From Chlorophyllum brunneum (taxonomy: Eukaryota; Basidiomycota; Agaricomycetes; Agaricales; Agaricaceae), in the NCBI GenBank assembly GCA_963576785.1, contig OY756147.1:1116001-1180000 (forward strand): a stretch of DNA of 64,000 nucleotides. Reading direction: 5' to 3'. Position numbers and translations under genes: made by a program. How positions within the stretch are numbered: the stretch's first letter is position 1; each line of letters begins with the position of its first letter. Shown piece by piece: positions 34,675 through 47,242 of the stretch. The notes beneath the pieces were generated by a model. That model had not been told where the DNA came from and ran no database searches. It saw only the letters and a list, made by a program, of their open reading frames with translations.

Positions 34675-35761
34675 ATGGACTACTCGCATGAACAAGCCAC
34701 ACACGACGAGGTCAACCTCCTCCGCCTCGTCAGGCGTCTTGAAAAGTCTGTTACAAAGGAACAAGACTGGGACGACTCTACCACTCAACGGGAACGTGTA
34801 TGGCTACAGGCATTGGGAACTCTTCAAGTGTGTAGCAGCTACTAAGCCGACTCACCGAACGGTACTCAACTTGTGATGTAGAAAGTCAAGTACGGACGAA
34901 AGCTCTTGCGTAACCTCGAGCAGTACGACCCGGATCCAAGTCCGTATGTATACGGTCCAACTCGAAACCTAATTCGTATCTCATTAAAACGTTCAGGAAA
35001 AAGCTGGGTCAACGAGATGACCTCAGGATAAAACTTGACCGAATAGGTTGCCTTATGGCCGAAGTCCAAAAAGTTCGTGCACTTTCCTTCCATCTACTTG
35101 ATCCACACTCACCCACCCACAGAGGACAGAGCCCCCAGAACAACGACCTGAGCCTGTCCTTCCGACCATCCCAAACCCAGCCTTCTCCGTCCCAACTCCA
35201 GATTTAGTCCTTAAAGCGGTTGTAGGAGCCGAAGGAGCCATATCATCGGCCAGTGATACCCTAGGGGAGCCAGGGTCGGACAACCCAGCACCAGCGCACG
35301 CTCCACCCAACGATGGTCTCTATCTCTCTCCTCCTGGGTCTGTGTCTCCTCCCTCAGACCTAACATCACCACTGTCTTCTCTATTGCCTGCCACACCAAC
35401 CTCCAACATCTCCACCTCTACCGCGATTGCTCCCAATAATCCCACCAACACACTCAATGCACGCAAACAAACTTCTAACGCGCTTCACGAAGAACTCTCG
35501 AACCAACTCGCCCAAATGGCTACACAACTGAAACGCAACGCGTTGCATTTCTCTGATTCATTGGAAAAGGATAAAGCCGTGGTAGAAGAGACACAACAAA
35601 AGTTGGAGGGGAATTTTGGTGTGATGGTGAAAGAGCGTCTACGATTGAGGGATTTTAGAGGCAAGAGTGGATCGACGACATGGATGGTTGTGGGTATTGT
35701 GATTGCTGTACTTGTTTTGTTTATGATTATGGTTTCGGTTATCCGGTTTAGTGGTAGGTAG
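34675..35761 (+). CDS. USE1: USE1-like SNARE of ER-Golgi retrograde transport
   Basis: The four-exon model 34675-34827, 34882-34943, 34997-35072, 35123-35761 gives 309 residues with consistent phases and GT-AG introns of 50-54 nt. The N-terminal block DEVNLLRLVRRLEK and the block DDLRIKLDRIGCLMAEVQ match the Use1 family. A Pro/Ser-rich linker leads to the C-terminal SNARE segment (NALHEELSNQLAQMATQLK, NALHFSDSLEKDKAVVEETQ) and a single membrane anchor (WMVVGIVIAVLVLFMIMVSV) ending RFSGR. Use1 works with Sec20, Ufe1 and Sec22 when COPI vesicles fuse with the ER. The start at 34,675 (MDYSHEQATHDEVN) is chosen because homology begins just after it. An upstream in-frame ATG exists at 34,609. Confidence 0.85.
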
Positions 35762-35942
35762 ATTTGTGTCCGCGTACCTAATTCATATCATCCACAGGCC
35801 TACTTAACGTGACTAGTAAACAGACGTGCCCAAGGCCATAACTAATAAGAGCGACACAGATACAGTACCCATTTGGGCCGGTGGTATGCCGCCGTTGTAC
35901 TAAGAGGAGAGGTCTGTAACGCCCTCATCACCTGGCCATCGT

Positions 35943-36230
35943 CTAGAGACCCTCAGTAGGCCTACCCCAACAACGACCGGGCGCGCTTTGATGAAATTCA
36001 CCCACGGGGGCCCTATGAACGCGTTGGGGCTTCAGCCCCGCTCTACGTGGATTGAGCATTCTTGATGGTCTAATTGATCCATTAGCACAACGATTCCAAA
36101 GTCCGCCCCTACGTGTCAGGCGATCGTACGGCCGAGAGTCTGCGGCTGAAGCGGAGGAGATATTACAGAGTAAGATGAGAAGGAAGACAGTGAGACGCAA
36201 CAGCGAGTAAACATGGATGTGTATACGCAT
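35943..36230 (-). CDS. Possible small secreted protein
   Basis: The 95-residue frame starts MRIHIHVYSLLRLTVFLLIL and has a plausible signal peptide with cleavage after SSASA. It is followed by a basic, Arg-rich mature part (DRLTRRGGLWNR). I see only one or two Cys in the mature part and no recognised domain. It could be a first exon or a chance ORF, as no splice model or second copy supports it. Confidence 0.25.
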   Translation of the reverse strand: MRIHIHVYSLLRLTVFLLILLCNISSASAADSRPYDRLTRRGGLWNRCANGSIRPSRMLNPRRAGLKPQRVHRAPVGEFHQSAPGRCWGRPTEGL

Positions 36231-37364
36231 TGGGTTTATCCATGGGCAAGACGAGAATGTTTCTGTTCCTTCAAATACAAGAAACCTGAGGGCATGAAGA
36301 ATACAGGATTGTCATTTCAACCGTGAGGGATGTAGGCCGAGTCCAGAGCACGTCCCGCCTTCGTCGCTGGATGAGTGGATTCACTATTTATCCACGTAAT
36401 TTCTAATTTTGCCCCAACTCCGTCGAATTAGATAGCACGGTAAGTATAGAGCGTTGCCAGAGACAAGCCAGAATCCATCAGGAAATACTGCTAGAACACT
36501 CTCGAACTCGGCTCACTGTAGATATTCGAATCAAAACCAACCGGTATTGGGTCCTCAAAGTGTCCCCACTTGTCCCAAACGTCTCGGTTCTTCTAACCCG
36601 AGCCTCCTGTCTCTCCAGAGTCGCCCCTTCCATGTGGCCCAGACTCCTGCACACCAGCACAGGAGGACACGGTACGTGAAATGTCGCCGTCGTGTTCTGG
36701 TCGAAGTGGATGTGTGACATCCTCTTCGGACCCATGCTAATTGCATATCGGTTTTAGGAAAGGCCAGGGCTGCCAGTGTTTCGTGAGGGTATGAATGTGT
36801 TGTCATCTGATTAGGCCTGGTTGTCAGCTTTGAATACCCCGTAGCGTAACCTGGGCGAGTTGGAGACTGGAAAAGGTGTTAATGGGGAAGGACAAGAAGA
36901 ATGAATAGCCCATAGTGGGCTGGAATTTAATGGGATCGAAGCGCCTGTAGATAGCTTCATCTCGATCGTGGTCTAGAGAGACGTCACGACAGCACCGACG
37001 TTCGGAGAGATGGATTACCTTGGCTTCTCCATCATGAGAGGAGGAGGAGGAAGTCATTCGCGATGGAAATCTCCAACTGAGAGATAAATTGGTGGGAAAC
37101 GACGAGCAGTGAACTTGAATTGAGCAGTGTGTGTGTGCGGGGGTGCTGAAAAACGAGAGAATGTTGTATTCTGCGGTAACACTCTCGGTGGCTCGGTGGC
37201 TCGGTGATAGGCTCTAACCGGGGTGGAGCAATTCTCTCTGGCAGATTCGTGGTAATGACTATCATAGGAATCTCTAATTGTAATTATCTAGGTGTAATAA
37301 TAAACATACATAGATACTGGCTTAATACCGTTTACCGAGTACCAACAGCATAGACAGAGAAAGC
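36231..37364. other. Intergenic, no gene recognised
   Basis: Only short overlapping ORFs without recognisable domains. A small tandem run of GGCTCGGT occurs near 37,188-37,205. Confidence 0.4.
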
Positions 37365-40300
37365 TTAAACATTCGGTCCAAGGACACCGGCAAACTTCCA
37401 ATACGACAACCAAGACGTCACATCTCCTAACCCGAGTGGTTCAAAGTTGGAGAGGGCTGGGACGGCAATCTCAGCTTGCAAAGTTGAGAGAATAGGGAAG
37501 TCAAATGCCTCCCTCTCTCTCGACGTTGATTTACTGGCTGACTGATAAAAGCTCAACAGCTGGATCGACGAAGTAGGCAATAGGTTGGATGTCCGGGCCG
37601 ACTCCTCAAGAGCCGCCAGCCATGTTGCATAAGGTACCAGGGGAACATTCAAGATGTTTGACACAAGGTCAGCCACCTCTGACCATGATCTTGAGGCCGG
37701 ATGGACAAGATGCAGGAAGGAGAAGGGACTCGAGCGCATCCTTGCGAAGACAATGGCAGCTTGGTGCACAGGGATCCATGTTACGAGCTAATAATGTGCG
37801 GTGAACCTCGTGTTCAGAACGTCGAGCGAGGAGAACTTACACCAGGGGCATCTGGCAGGCACTTCACAATGGGTGCTGTTTGCACCACACTTGGAGCCCA
37901 CTCGCTCGGACTCCAAAACCCATTCTTTGCACCACTTAATTGTCCAATACGGACAATCACAGGTCTAAGGGATGTTTGTTGAGCTGCACGGGTCAGGACT
38001 TGTTCGGCAACCCATTTCGACTCGGAGTATCCTGAAGCCGCGAGTCTAGGGTCCGTTAAGCTGATTTCAGGAACCGCTCCATTGTCCCAGTCTATTGGTG
38101 TTGATTAGTTCCTGTGTGGTATGGGGACGTTCTTGTGCGACTTACTCTTGACAACACTGATAGAGCTAGCAAAAATCAACCGCGCAGGCTCCTGCCTGGG
38201 TGACGATAGGCAGAGATCCATCAAAGCCCTCGTACCAGAAACCATCGGTTCCAAGGACGATATTGATATGTTGAAATCCACACGCCAGGCTATCGAAAGG
38301 ATAAACCAGATGACATGTTATAGCAAAAATTACTTACCGACGTGAAGAACGCTCGTGACACTGTCCCGAATTTCTTCGTATCGTTCCTGGGACAAACCTA
38401 GGTAGGGCAAGGAGCTTTCTCCCTCGAGGAAAACGACTTTGTCGACATTCAGCAACGCAGTGTCGATACCTCTGTCCGTGAAGGCAGATTCCTGCCTCTC
38501 CCGCAGACCTGTCCTACCCTTGCGATTCAAGCAGTAGATTCTCGACACAGCTTCGTCCTTGATCAGATACTCGAGAATATAGGAACCCAGCCCGCCAGTA
38601 CTGCCCGTCAGCAGAACAGTCTCCATTTCCGGGTCCGTCTCGAGCAGCCGCTTGTGCTGCACAAAGTCGGTAGAGTACTTCTCCACTAGGTCCTTCATTC
38701 GCTGGATTGTCTCCTGTGTGGCATCCGCCTGGTCGCCGTTTGCGATGCGATTAAAATATCGCGAGAGACGATTGATGGTAGGGTGGAGGTAGATAAAGTT
38801 GATTGGTACGCTCTCACTGTCGATGTCCATGGATCGAAGGGTGTTGACGAGGTTGTTCCTCATCCACTGTGCCTTCAGACTATCGTAGATCGGAAATCAG
38901 CTCAAGCAACAAAGAAGCGGGGCACCACAGACCTATCACAGCCACATAGGAAGAAGTCGTCATCACCCTGCAGCTCTCGGCCCATAATCTGCTCAACCAG
39001 GTGGGACACAAATAGTTGACACTCTTCCAGGCTGAAATTTTCCGGATGATGGAGTTCTACCAACGACGCATTTTCCATGTCAGTGTATCCCCTATCTATC
39101 TCTTCTTCGTATGCATTGGTAATCACTTGGCGTCGCGGTGTTCCTTTGGGCGTGTAAAGGAAGGGTTTTGACGGGTGAGTGACGAGGATTATCTGAGCAC
39201 GCAGTGAGTAATAATCATGGTTGTACTGCCGTACACAACACACCTCCTTGAAGATTCTGCTATGGGAAGGTCCAAAGTTGTTAGCCTCTTCCACACTTGA
39301 CCTGAGGTTGCCGGAGCATGTAAGACTATTATATCGACAACGGTCGATGATTGCTCACCAAACAGCGTCACGGAAGGAAGCCAACTTTTCTCGGTCACTG
39401 GGGTCGAAGGCAAATTCGGGTTGAGGTTCGATGAGAACACCTGCTTGGAAGCGTCCTCTACCAAACATGATAGAGCTTTGTACCATGGGGTGTCTGTTGA
39501 TGATGGTCTCTATTGCCTTTCAGGATAAGTTGTAACGTGGCGTATCTGATATACTCACCCATTGGGACAGGATTTGTCTATCCATGACGCGATATATTTA
39601 GCATACTGGACAATCACAGATCATAGGCACTGACCTTCTCTCCGGTGGAGTGCATAATTTGGTCGTCAGCTCTAAGTGAGTTTATCATTAGAGTGCTCTG
39701 CGCTCGGTCACATCGACGTACCGGCCGTAGATCTTCATTAGCGCACGGTTGGTTGGATGGCAGATGACTAGGTCATTGGTGTCATAAGCCCCGACACCGT
39801 CGTACACGGTATTTGTAACAGCTGGAGTATGGGTAGGCGTTGTCTGGAAGTTGCCCCGGTCAGACGATGTTTATTCCCCAGAATCTGATCCGACCTTGAT
39901 CAATAGCTGGTATACATTGGACTCTCCGTCATGCTCTATGAGGACCGACTCCGAGTGTGACGAGATCTGGGAGAAACGCTTTCAGCGTCGCTACGAAAAA
40001 CAAGATCCACCTTAGTCTCACCTTGAAGTATTCCCATCCCTCAGACGGCGGTTCTTCTAGAACAACACTCAGTCACAGCTAGGAGGATATCACAAAACTC
40101 GTTACTGACTGGGAAGAAAAGTGGATGTCCCTCCGAGTTCCGTGCTAGACGAACATCAGATGGGCGAAGGAGGAACATTGGATTTTGCCTTACGCTCCGT
40201 AAAACGGATACAGATGTATCCCCAATTGGGTCAGCATGTCTCCGACCGCCTGTTGTATCGGGGCGCCCCCAAACATCTATTGATAGTCTGATGGATGGAT

Positions 40301-41587
40301 AATTCGATCGTGGGTCAAAAGATCGCTCACAATAGCTTCAAACTTCTGTAACTCGGCAAGCTTTTCCTGGCTTTGTGACCATTCCTAATAGCCTATTAAT
40401 ACTCGCTCAACAACAATCGCGTGACTCACCTCAAGGAAAGTTGGGACGCAGAAGATAAGGCGACTTTGACAAGTGACTGCGCTCTTGAATAAACTCTCCG
40501 GAGTAGCAACCATCGGAGGCTCCCTCGGCGCGAAGTTGGACAGAGTGACACCTGACATCGTCTAAAAAAACTGAGATTCATGTGGGTCTTCGAGGAATCT
40601 AGTCCTTGACGTACGGCCCAGGTTAAGGATACGACCCCCATCGCATCTTATAACGACCTTCAGTGTCATTTCTGAGTTAGAACGCTCGGACGTGACGTAC
40701 GGAAAAATGGTAATGAGTGATTAGATAAAATACGACCGCAGAGATCAGTTTCGCCGTGGACTGCACTTTGATCGGTAAGGAGTTTGGGAACAAGAGTTAT
40801 GACGCATACATGGTTGCGAACCCCATTGAAGCAGATTCTTGTGAGTAAGGGGAATGGGTTTAGGGAACGAGGTTGAGCCTATGAACATCAAAAACATCAA
40901 GCAACGGAAATGTCAACGGGATGGTGAACCCCAACCTGAAGAGTGCAGTATGAGCGCGGTGGCCTCCGCATTTGTTCCTTGCATGGGCGGAAGAACCGTG
41001 AATCCCTGAGTCTGACTAGAGAACAAGTCCGCAAAGGTCGGGACGTCCAAAAACGTAACCTTAAGCTCATTCTCAAGAGTTTGGCATGCCGCCTTGGCAG
41101 TGCGCTGGGTCGCTTCGTCCTTGCTCGTGATGAGGTGGCTGACCTTCATCTTATGCAGGAGGTTGGCAACCCCACGCTCTGAATTGCGTGGTGAGATGGG
41201 GAAGGCGCGGAACCCCGCGCGCATGATGCCTCCAACGAGAGCAAAATAGGACAATTGATCTGGGAATGGTGAGCATCGTTTTTTCTGTGGTTAATAACCG
41301 CGACACTAACCGACCACGGCCAGAATGGCGACAACAGGTGACTCTTGAGCATCTTGTAAAGTTGGAACTAGGCTCAAGCGACGGGCCACGGTGTGAATCG
41401 CTTGGCCAGCCCGTCCCCAAGTAATTTTATGAACGACACCGTCGTCGTCGTCGTAGACAAATAGGGGATGAGAGCCACTGTTGTACATGTGGTGGTCATA
41501 TATTTCTGGGATTGTGAGTGAGCCATCAAGTGGAGGCACGACAAAAGTCGAGGAGGTTTGCGCTTGTGGGCAAGGAAAGGAAGCCAT
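37365..41587 (-). CDS. NRPS-like adenylate-forming reductase (A-T-R)
   Basis: The minus-strand gene has at least sixteen short introns. The start MASFPCPQAQTSS is at 41,587. Adenylation domain: A3 core HSSGSTSFPKP assembled across an intron at 40,936, then GETDLCGRILS, FGGAPIQQAVGDM, YPFYGA and NDLVICHPT with KIYGR|ADDQIMHSTGEK. Thiolation domain: GDDDFFLCGCD|SLKAQW near 38,900, with the Ser that receives phosphopantetheine completed by splicing. Reductase domain: LLTGSTGGLGSYIL nucleotide-binding loop at about 38,600 and the YSESK catalytic pair near 38,015. The family activates a carboxylic acid, loads it on the carrier and releases it as an aldehyde using NADPH. Substrate is unknown (aryl acid or amino-acid derived). 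It is divergently placed from the kinase gene with about 350 bp between starts. Confidence 0.85.
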
Positions 41588-41940
41588 GACGCCTATTTAC
41601 GAGGCAGTTTGGTGAAGGACTGGAGCGATATTGCTCGTACTTATAGGCAGGCATGTTTGACAGCTGCGAAGACATAAGTAGATAGATAACAAACGGAGTA
41701 GAGAAGAGTAGAGCCTAGACTAAGTTGTGATGAAGCCGTTCCTGAAAAAGCTGGGAAAGACAGGGGTTCCCACGCCACCAGGATTGTTGTGTTGGAGAGT
41801 GCGACCGATATCAGAATTGTTCATCACTGTGTCAGACGGTGCCCAGCCCCTTCTACTCTTTGTCTCTTCTTTGTCCATTAGGTCCCTGCACCAATTCCCC
41901 TCCTTTCTTTCTCTTATCTTACTACTCTGCCTATGCCACA
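41588..41940. promoter_or_regulatory. Shared promoter region between reductase and kinase
   Basis: The 353-bp interval separates two divergent start codons. A CT-rich stretch lies just upstream of the kinase start (41,860-41,930), as is common at fungal promoters. I see no clear TATA box. Confidence 0.45.
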
Positions 41941-44900
41941 ATGCCCTCTGCTCATGGTCACCGAACATCCGGCTCCGTGAGCCAGAACCACAGAGCGCAG
42001 CTCGCTAATGCCTATAATGAACTTGGGAAGGAGCTCTCCTCGTCAAAGATACGGGTTGTTGGCAACTACACCCTTGGAAAGGTTATCGGTGAAGGTGAGT
42101 GTCCGTCCCATCGACCTTACCCCATGCTGACTTAGCAACCCAAGGCACCTATGGCAAAGTGCGCATGGGTACACACCGTCTCACCTCCACCCGTGTGGCT
42201 ATTAAACAGATTCCCAAAGACATGTCTGCATCCCTCACCCGCGAAATACATCACCACCGCCAGCTCCATCACCCGCACATTGCCCAAATGTACGAAGTCA
42301 TTGCCACGGAGTCATCTATTTGGATTGTCACGGAGCTTTGCTGTGGTGGAGAGCTCTTTGACTATCTTGTCGAGAAAGGGCGTCTCTCCGAAGATGAATC
42401 CCGTGTCATCTTTGGTCAGCTATGCCTGGCAGTTGCATACCTCCACGAGTCGGGCATCGTTCATCGCGACCTCAAATTAGAAAATGTTTTGTTGGACGAG
42501 CATTGTCGAATTAAACTCGGAGACTTTGGTTTCACCCGAGAGTATGATCGGAATGTACTCATGGAGACGTTTTGTGGAACGACGGGGTACGCATCTCCAG
42601 AAATGTTACAGGGTAGGAAGTACCAGGGTCCAGAGGTTGACGTCTGGTCCCTCGGTGTCATCCTGTACTGTCTTCTTACCGGCACCTTACCCTTTGATGA
42701 TGATGACGATGCCACAATGCGTGCGAAAATTGTGCAAGAGGATTTCGAAGATCCTCTCTGGTTGTCATTCGGTATGGTTATTTTATCCATTTACATGGGC
42801 GCCAAACTAACGTACAACAACAGAGGCTCGCGATCTGATTAGGAAGATTCTCCAAAAGGATGCAGCGAAACGAATCATGATACCACAAATTTTGCAGCAT
42901 CCTTGGTTCACCTCCAGAAAATCAACGTCCGAAGGAGAATCTCCTCTCTTAACCCACTTTCCACCTAACAATCCATCTGACAATCTTGCTTCCGGATCTT
43001 CCGAAGAATCGACCCAAGCTTGTTCGCCCTTCATTGCACACCCTGATCTCACTGCGTCAACACCCACCACCCCTGACGAGACCTTCGATGACCCGTTTAT
43101 ATCACCACCAGAAACCATACTTCATCGCACTCCAAGCGATTCGACCATCGGGAAAGCCTCTGACAAACAACCTCTTTCTTCGAAGCTGACGCGGACGGAG
43201 AACCGCCAGCCAGCCCCTGTTCCTGAGGAGGATTCCGAAACTATGTCCAAATCACCGCCCTCCCCTCAGCCTTGGTCCAAAGCGCCGCAGCACCCACTGC
43301 GCACACCTGCCCGCACCAAGCGGCGTTCCATATCTTCCACACTATCTGATAACTCGGATTCTGTGGCTGGGGGGGTTTCAACTCCCCTCCCCCCTCCCGT
43401 TAATCGAGATTTGGATTTTTCTTCACTGTTGACAAAACCCACTCCAATCATCTTTTCTACTCCGCTTGAACGTGAACTTCTCAACACACTCAGCTTTTGT
43501 GGTTTTGATACTGGTCAGGTTGTGCATTCAGTGCTGACCAATGCCTGCGATTCCGCGGGAGCAGTTTGGTGGATGCTTAAAAAGAGAGCCGAGAGGAAGG
43601 GTCTGGGCGACGCTGGGCCTCCCTCAGCTGCAAGCAGTCTTCAGACACCGCGTGCTGGAGATCCCCATGCACAAAAAAAGCGCATCAAAGCAAGCGCGGC
43701 GGTCCAGACCGAGCATGATGTTCATTTATCCTTGGCGAGATCAGCCCCACAGCTTGCATTTGTTCCCGCCACGCCAACAACAGTCAGACCTGTGACACCG
43801 CCCAAGCAAGGCTCGCCAACCCGATCCCCTATGCTCTCTCCATCTTCTTCTACAATCACTGGGGAGCTCTCTTCTCGTTCCCACCCGTCCACCCCAGCTG
43901 GGAGTCTTCGGGACAAAGAAAAAGACAAGAGGAAGCCGCGATCCGGAAGCGTGAGCATTATGCAGCGCGCTACTACTGCTCTCGAGGCCGCAGGTCTGGT
44001 TCGCAAGAAATCAACGGAGGTTGTCAAGGATAAAGATGACAAGGAACGTGATAAATCCAGGGACGAGCCTCGGAGTTCCCATGGCAGTGGTGGATCCTCT
44101 AAATTAACTAAATCTCCCCCTCTCAAAGCGAAGGATAAAGATTACCCGCCTCTTCCTGTCACACCACCGCCCAGTGATCAACGTCACACTACCACTCAGA
44201 TGGGTTCACCCTGGGTCCTGCCGGAGCGCAAAGATTTCCCCCATCATACCAGTGCAGTCACCCCTCTGACTGTTGGTGGCCAAATCCAATCACAGTCTGC
44301 ACCAAATATATCTGAGACAGCCGGAGAAAAACCGACGAGTGCCTTGCGCCCACGTGCCAATTTATTGACCGCATTCCGACTCTGGTTCCATGAAGATAGG
44401 AAAGGGAAGCGGAAGGATGCATCACAGAGCAATGCAGCGAACTACGTCAGGCCTTTGAGTCAGATGGGTACTGCGAAACGACGAGGAAGTACGTCGAGTG
44501 GTAAATTTGGAGTCGCTCGAGCGGGTACATCTGGACATCGTGCGCCCCGCCCATCCATGTCCTCCAGAAGATCTAGTAGTGTTAACTCAAGACGGTCTTC
44601 AGGTACCTCTGTGCAGATGGTTGTCGTTGATTCACCCCAAATCACCTCGCGTCGTTCATTTGGTAGTCACACACCAAATTCGGAGAGAGGGGAATATTCG
44701 TCGAGGCCGTCTTCCATTCGCAGCTTTTCCATGCAGCCCAGACACCGTAAATCACCTTCTGCTAGCTCTGCGGGCTCCGCCCATTTCCGTACCGCATCGC
44801 CAATGAAGTATCACCGAAGGGCTGGGTCAGGGTCTTCTACGCGGGTTATCAGACAGGTCCATTCCAGCCGAGCTCTACACGGACGTTCGAATTCGACCAC

Positions 44901-45630
44901 CTCATCCATTCACTCACCACCATCTTCCCGACCAACATCGTTTTATGAGCCCTCTGAGAGTGAGACTACAAGGACAGGGTCACCCCTCAGGACGAGAAGG
45001 GGGCCAGGAGATCGGCTCGCCAGTGGAGGTACAATGTTTGTCCAGAAACGAACGGGACCCTTCATGAGCCCCATCAACTCATACAATGGTTCTATTGGGC
45101 GTTCGAGCTGGAAGAGATCATGGGGATTGGAGCCTCCTGGTTGGCAGACACGCACCACTCACCTTCCCATCGAGGTTTTGGAGATCCTACCCGCGAACGA
45201 ACCTACGACAATTCGCGATGTATTTTCGAGTCGGCAGTCGTTGAGCCTGGGAGATGAGAGTGACTGGGTAGATGAAGATGATGATATCCCTGCCTTTGCT
45301 GGTGGATTGGGACAGATGGGAGCTTCCGTGTCGCTGTCTTCATCCCTCGGTCATAATTCCGTTGAGACCGCACCAGTTTTGTCACCGCCTCCCAGAGGGA
45401 ACCGCAGAAATGCCAAACGCGCGAATAGGGTCACGCCGAGCAACTCTATCAATTCAGGGCAAACTATGGTGTCCAGTACGAGAGCAAAGGGATTGAATGA
45501 GCGTGCGTCCCCAGTTCCGCAAGATACTACTACGGAGACCAGGACGAGCAGGAGACAACTTCCTGCTGCGCGGTCGGGACCTGCCTTTAGACAAGCTATC
45601 CAAGAAGAAGATGAAGATGAAGAGGAGTAA
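41941..45630 (+). CDS. Kin4-like Ser/Thr protein kinase (CAMKL) with long C-terminal tail
   Basis: Exons 41941-42094, 42145-42771 and 42824-45630 give 1,195 residues. The kinase domain runs from about residue 43: GEGTYGKV loop, Lys72 in VAIKQIPK, HRDLKLEN (158-165), DFG (178-180), GTTGYASPE (196-204), and DVWSLGVILYCLLTG. The acidic FDDDDDATM and the REIHHHRQLHHPH block are typical of the Kin4/Hrk group of the CAMKL family. In yeast Kin4 is the kinase of the spindle-position checkpoint. The last ~880 residues are low-complexity, rich in Ser, Pro, Arg and Thr with many RRSS/SP sites, as expected for a regulated tail, and end in an acidic run. No KA1 domain is recognised. Family assignment is firm; orthology is inference. 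Confidence 0.85.
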
Positions 45631-46053
45631 ATGGACCTGGTTATAGAGTCAAATCGCTGTTTTGATTGTTTTTCCTTACCCTCGTTTGTTTCCGTGGACT
45701 CTACAATTAATCGTAGTTTTCTTTGTCGATTCCTCGATTAGGTCGTTCCTATTTCTTTAATGGCGGGCACAGGTAGTGTGTGCGCAGTTATCAGTAGATT
45801 CTCCACATAATGGTCTTGTATTAGTACTACTTTCGTTTTCGGATATACCCCTGCATCACCCCTGATGTGACCTGGTGGTTGCGGTCACGCACAGCCTGCG
45901 TGACGTGCTCACGGTGCCAGAACTGCGCCTGTGCTTCCCTCACCACCACCACCTCATCCCTTCCTCGTTTGACACGGTGAGCTCACCCCTCAAAAGTCAC
46001 GAAATCCTCCTCAAAATACTCTTGAAATTCAAACAGACCCGCACGCTTTTATC
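45631..46053. other. Intergenic: kinase 3' region and synaptobrevin promoter
   Basis: No open frame with recognisable content. The final 100 bp before 46,054 include a purine-rich stretch likely to be the 5' leader of the SNARE gene. Confidence 0.4.
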
Positions 46054-46806
46054 ATGTATGCCCCGATTTTCGCTTACCCGTGTTCGCAATGCGGCTGACG
46101 CTTCCCGTTGCAACTGCGCAGGTCTGAGCCATACGACCCTTACCTCCCCCGCAATGGATCTTCCTCGGCTTCTGGCCAGGGCAACCCCAAAACAGCGGCC
46201 ATCCAAGCACAAATTGACGATACTGTAGGAATTATGAGGGAAAACATTACTAAAGTCGCTGAGCGAGGAGAGCGATTGGATTCACTGCAAGACAAGACAG
46301 GCGAGTGCTCTTTCCCTTCACTTTCTGGAGAGGTTGTGCTGTGTATGGTTGGTGCATAGTGCTTGGTACGTGCTCAGCATATGCCTCGCAATAACCTCCC
46401 ATACAACTATCAACTCGGAGCCTGGGAATGTACCAAAAAGTTTACTGATGTTGGTCTCCACAGACAACCTCGCCGTATCCGCACAGGGTTTTCGCCGAGG
46501 GGCAAATCGTGTCCGCAAGGTGAGGCTTGGAGATATTCACTAGTGAGAATCACCACTCAAATGACCCCCCCCCATCCCACAGAACATGTGGTAAGCACTC
46601 TATTCATGAATTCAAAATGTTTTCCGGCACGAAATTGACGTCTGGTACTTCGAACATCAAGGTGGAAAGACATGAAGGTATTCGTAACAATCCAGCTTCA
46701 CGTACGGCTGTTGACACCTGCTCAGATGCGCATCATCATTGGTGTTGCGATAGCTGTTATTATCGTCATCATTGTCGTTTCCATCGTTAAAGCGACAGGA
46801 CATTAG
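46054..46806 (+). CDS. SNC1: Snc-type synaptobrevin (exocytic v-SNARE)
   Basis: The model joins AT (46054-46055) to 46122-46300, 46464-46519, 46583-46590, 46662-46677 and 46726-46806: 113 residues. The protein starts [13 protein letters not shown], has the R-SNARE motif ([47 protein letters not shown]) followed by NMWWKDMKMR and a membrane anchor [19 protein letters not shown]. These follow Snc1/Snc2 and VAMP closely. It acts on secretory vesicles pairing with plasma-membrane Sso and Sec9. Gene structure is unusual: the ATG is split by the first intron, the second intron is GC-AG, and one exon is 8 nt. The splice model is supported by perfect family continuity across every junction. Confidence 0.85.
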
Positions 46807-47242
46807 CAACTTGAACATCCACATACCTGGGAACAGTTGGTGTATGTACCTGTCACCCTGCTCTTTGTCTCTCTTTTCATCCATGTTGTAGTTAGTATCT
46901 ATGCATACACTAGTAATCCCCTTTCCGCTGTTTGTTCTGAAATACTCGGTAGAATACCACAGGGCAGAGCGGCTGACTTTGGACTGCTTTCTTTTCGTGT
47001 TGTGTGTTTCTCTGGTTTCCTACTTATATATTTGCCATTTGGATGAAACCACAGGCAACCAGATGCCAATCAGTAACCGAAGCAAGTATAATTTCCTTGT
47101 GACAGATGCAGGGGATGTGACGCGCGTCGGAAATGCATGTTTGGAAAGCGAAAGACGCCTGTGTTACGGATGACATAGATTTTGCGCGAGAGAGCATAAG
47201 CCATATAATCGAGGAGACTCCAGACCGGCCTCTACAAGCCCC

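Noticed and set aside
35342..35761. USE1 starting at the GTG at 35,342
   Set aside because: The frame is open upstream and conserved Use1 N-terminal blocks are found in three earlier exons with consistent splice phases.
46108..46359. Synaptobrevin starting at an in-frame codon at 46,108
   Set aside because: The residues before SEPYDPYL do not fit the family, and a good 3' splice site lies directly before the G that completes the split ATG.
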